A stretch of DNA of 64,000 nucleotides from Argopecten irradians (Eukaryota > Mollusca > Bivalvia > Pectinida > Pectinidae). The DNA lies in contig NC_091143.1 of NCBI RefSeq assembly GCF_041381155.1, positions 39,261,996 to 39,325,995 on the forward strand. Reading direction: 5' to 3'. A program made the translations under genes and the position numbers. The notes beneath the pieces were generated by a model. It saw only the letters and a program-made list of their open reading frames with translations, made no database searches and was not told the DNA's origin. This document shows, piece by piece, positions 62,383 through 64,000 of the stretch (the stretch's first letter is position 1; every line of letters starts with the position of its first letter).

Positions 62383-62732
62383 TTAAGATGCTCCATCGCT
62401 GACGAATGACATTTTTAGTCTATCAAAAACATAAGCAGATGAATAAGTATTTTTATTCAGTTATAAAAGTTACTTACTTTACCAATTCCACCATTGAAAA
62501 TCGAGCTTCTCATCTTAATTCAAGATGAAAATATGAAAAATAATTAATTGCATCCCGAATAAAATCCACTGCAGTAAGCCCTATATGGAATTAAGCACTT
62601 CACCGAAAGCAAAATAAATTATTTCATATGCATTTTCGTATTAATCAGACACATATAAACACGATTAAACACCAGTTATTGTTCAAATGATGGGTATCTT
62701 TTATGCACTGTCAGCGGTGGAGCATCTTTAAA
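62383..62732 (-). mobile_element. TTAA-MITE family, complete copy (reverse body)
   Basis: Ends TTAAGATGCTCCATCGCTG and GTCAGCGGTGGAGCATCTTT. The internal body is in the opposite orientation to the other copies (CCACCATTGAAAATCGAGCT). About 350 bp. Confidence 0.82.
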
Positions 62733-63530
62733 CAAATCATGCAAAACCGTAATATGCATCATTCAAGTCAAATTGATATTTTCATATACGTTCAATACAA
62801 TATCATTAAGGTTAGTATATTCCTGGTACAAAACCACAACATTTCCAAAACTGTCACGTGTGACGCTTCCCAGCCTTATCCTGGAAACGCTAAGCACAAT
62901 AAACGGATTTATTGTTATCTAAACACTTACCAAGTATATTCCTTATCGGCAACTTCACTGACCACTGACCAATACATAAAGTAGTCTCTATACTTTGGTC
63001 GCCTGCTCTAGTTACTGTGAAGAAGGGAGTTTCTGTGCAGGTTTGACTTATTTTTGTCTAATACAATATAATTTCATATAACTAAAGTTTATGTCTTCTT
63101 CAAATTTTCTATTTACATGGCTTGTATAGATAATACAAATCAATCATAATTTGACCTTGATACTGAATTTTCCACAGAAGATTTTTTTTTGTAGCGGTTA
63201 AGATTTCATTTTTTTATTTATTATTATTTTTTTTAATTTTAAAGCATTTCACAACTGATGAGTTGAGAAGTAAAACCAACAAATTCAACTAAATCATTTA
63301 TTATATGATTCAAAATGTCGCATATGATTATTAATAAAAAGTGTCAAAATTATAAACATCAAATAACATCAGAACGTACTAAAGTTTCAGATTATTTATT
63401 ACTCTCTCATTTTGTTCACATTCGTGCTTTACGTCCTATCCAATACTCGTACAACGAATTGTGTTCTATCTGATTATGAAATGATCACTAAATCTTGTGT
63501 GCATTAAACTATTTTTACTTTTTTACCCAG
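62733..63530. other. Upstream region of the SLC10 gene
   Basis: AT-rich. A possible non-coding exon ends near 63041 (TTTCTGTGCAG|GTTTGA), but this is weak. The tract up to 63530 ends in the acceptor TTTTTTACCCAG. Confidence 0.35.
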
Positions 63531-63559
63531 ACGTTTCTGTACACGTAGACATCTGTAAT

Positions 63560-63954
63560 ATGACGACGTCAAGCGTTGATGTTTTCGACCATGACGTCAT
63601 GACAACTATATTTCCGAACGCGTCAGCCAATTTGACAGCAGTTTCACCGCCGTCGTCGTCTGCTTTAAAGATAGCTTCAGATGTCGTCATCAAAACAACG
63701 CTCATCATTATCATGGCCGGTATGGGCAGTACAATTGAAATCAAACCTCTTCTGCAGCATCTCAGGAAACCGGTCGGTATCGCAATCGGAATGTTGTCAC
63801 AATTCATAGTACTTCCGGCGGTCACGTTTGGACTTGCGCATGCGTTACAATTGTCTACCTACCCAGCACTTGGAATGCTTGTAATGGCCTCCTGTCCAGG
63901 CGGCTCAACGTCGAATGTCTTCTCCTACTGGATGGACGGTGATGTCCCTTTAAG
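63560..63954 (+). CDS. SLC10-family sodium/bile-acid-type cotransporter, first coding exon (partial gene)
   Basis: The exon appears to start at 63531 after acceptor TTTTTTACCCAG. The first ATG in frame is at 63560 (MTTSSVDVFDHDVMTT). It ends at donor AAG|GTAGTA (63954/63955, split codon), and the gene continues off the right edge. The product begins with an extracellular-type N-terminus with NAS and NLT sequons. Hydrophobic segments follow: TTLIIIMAGMGSTIEI, the stretch GIAIGMLSQFIVLPAVTFGL, and YPALGMLVMASCPGG. The hallmark CCPGG-type motif is present as SCPGGSTSNVFSYWMDGDV, and the exon ends just after DGDVPL, as in vertebrate SLC10A2-type genes. Function: Na+-coupled organic anion/sterol-sulfate uptake at the plasma membrane is typical of the family; the substrate here is unknown. 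Confidence 0.9.
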
Positions 63955-64000
63955 GTAGTATTATAAGATTCTTTCATTCTACCAGAGGGTCACAAAAATG

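Overview
This window is eukaryotic, intron-containing, AT-rich DNA, most likely from a bivalve mollusc (possibly a scallop-like species). The reasons are split copper amine oxidase (CAO) genes of animal membrane type, GT/AG introns, tRNA-derived SINEs, many short terminal-inverted-repeat (TIR) elements, and an interspersed repeat with terminal GGCCC-AAA-GGGCC and CTGACCC-TTC-GGGTCAG hairpins. The organism assignment is inference. No bacterial operons, rRNA genes or credible functional tRNA genes were seen.

The coding content is four CAO genes, all on the minus strand, plus the first coding exon of an SLC10-type transporter on the plus strand at the right edge. CAO-1 (main exon 496-2582) runs off the left edge. 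CAO-2 (terminal exon near 13568-13914, main exon 14873-16956) is a close paralog of CAO-3. It has a 26-bp tandem duplication that shifts its C-terminal frame, and it lacks the ATG its siblings use. CAO-3 (23627-23947 and 24428-26511) appears intact. CAO-4 (49867-50163 and 50642-52741, with a possible far 5' exon at 58416-58457) is a divergent member. All four keep the TPQ-forming Asn-Tyr-Asp-Tyr motif, the His-x-His copper pair and the catalytic-base Asp. The third copper His lies in a separate last exon that starts with [DE]-[LI]-V-A-W-V-T. Each protein has one N-terminal membrane segment, so the predicted product is a type II surface enzyme that oxidises primary amines to aldehyde, ammonia and H2O2.

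The rest is introns and repeat-rich intergenic DNA. It includes a 31/27-bp minisatellite (4012-7805) interrupted by an element carrying 146-bp repeats (4449-6207), with a shorter reversed relative at 38631-39210. There are five copies of a TTAA-flanked MITE, an 809-bp TTAA-flanked element directly abutting one of them, and a 986-bp foldback element (21828-22813). There are also a CCTCGAT-ended TIR family, several SINEs, a near-perfect 456-bp tandem duplication (19013-19924), and arrays of 97 bp (33.8-35.0 kb), about 23 bp (42.4-43.0 kb), 31 bp (43.1-44.3 kb) and about 40 bp (46.9-47.2 kb).

The most interesting signals are the CAO-2/CAO-3 pair and the 146-bp repeat. In the pair, near-identical exon tracts differ only at synonymous sites while the introns are unalignable, and there is a fresh frameshift and a possible 22-nt start exon. 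In the 146-bp repeat, most units carry a hairpin containing a YY1-type AAGATGGCGGC site.
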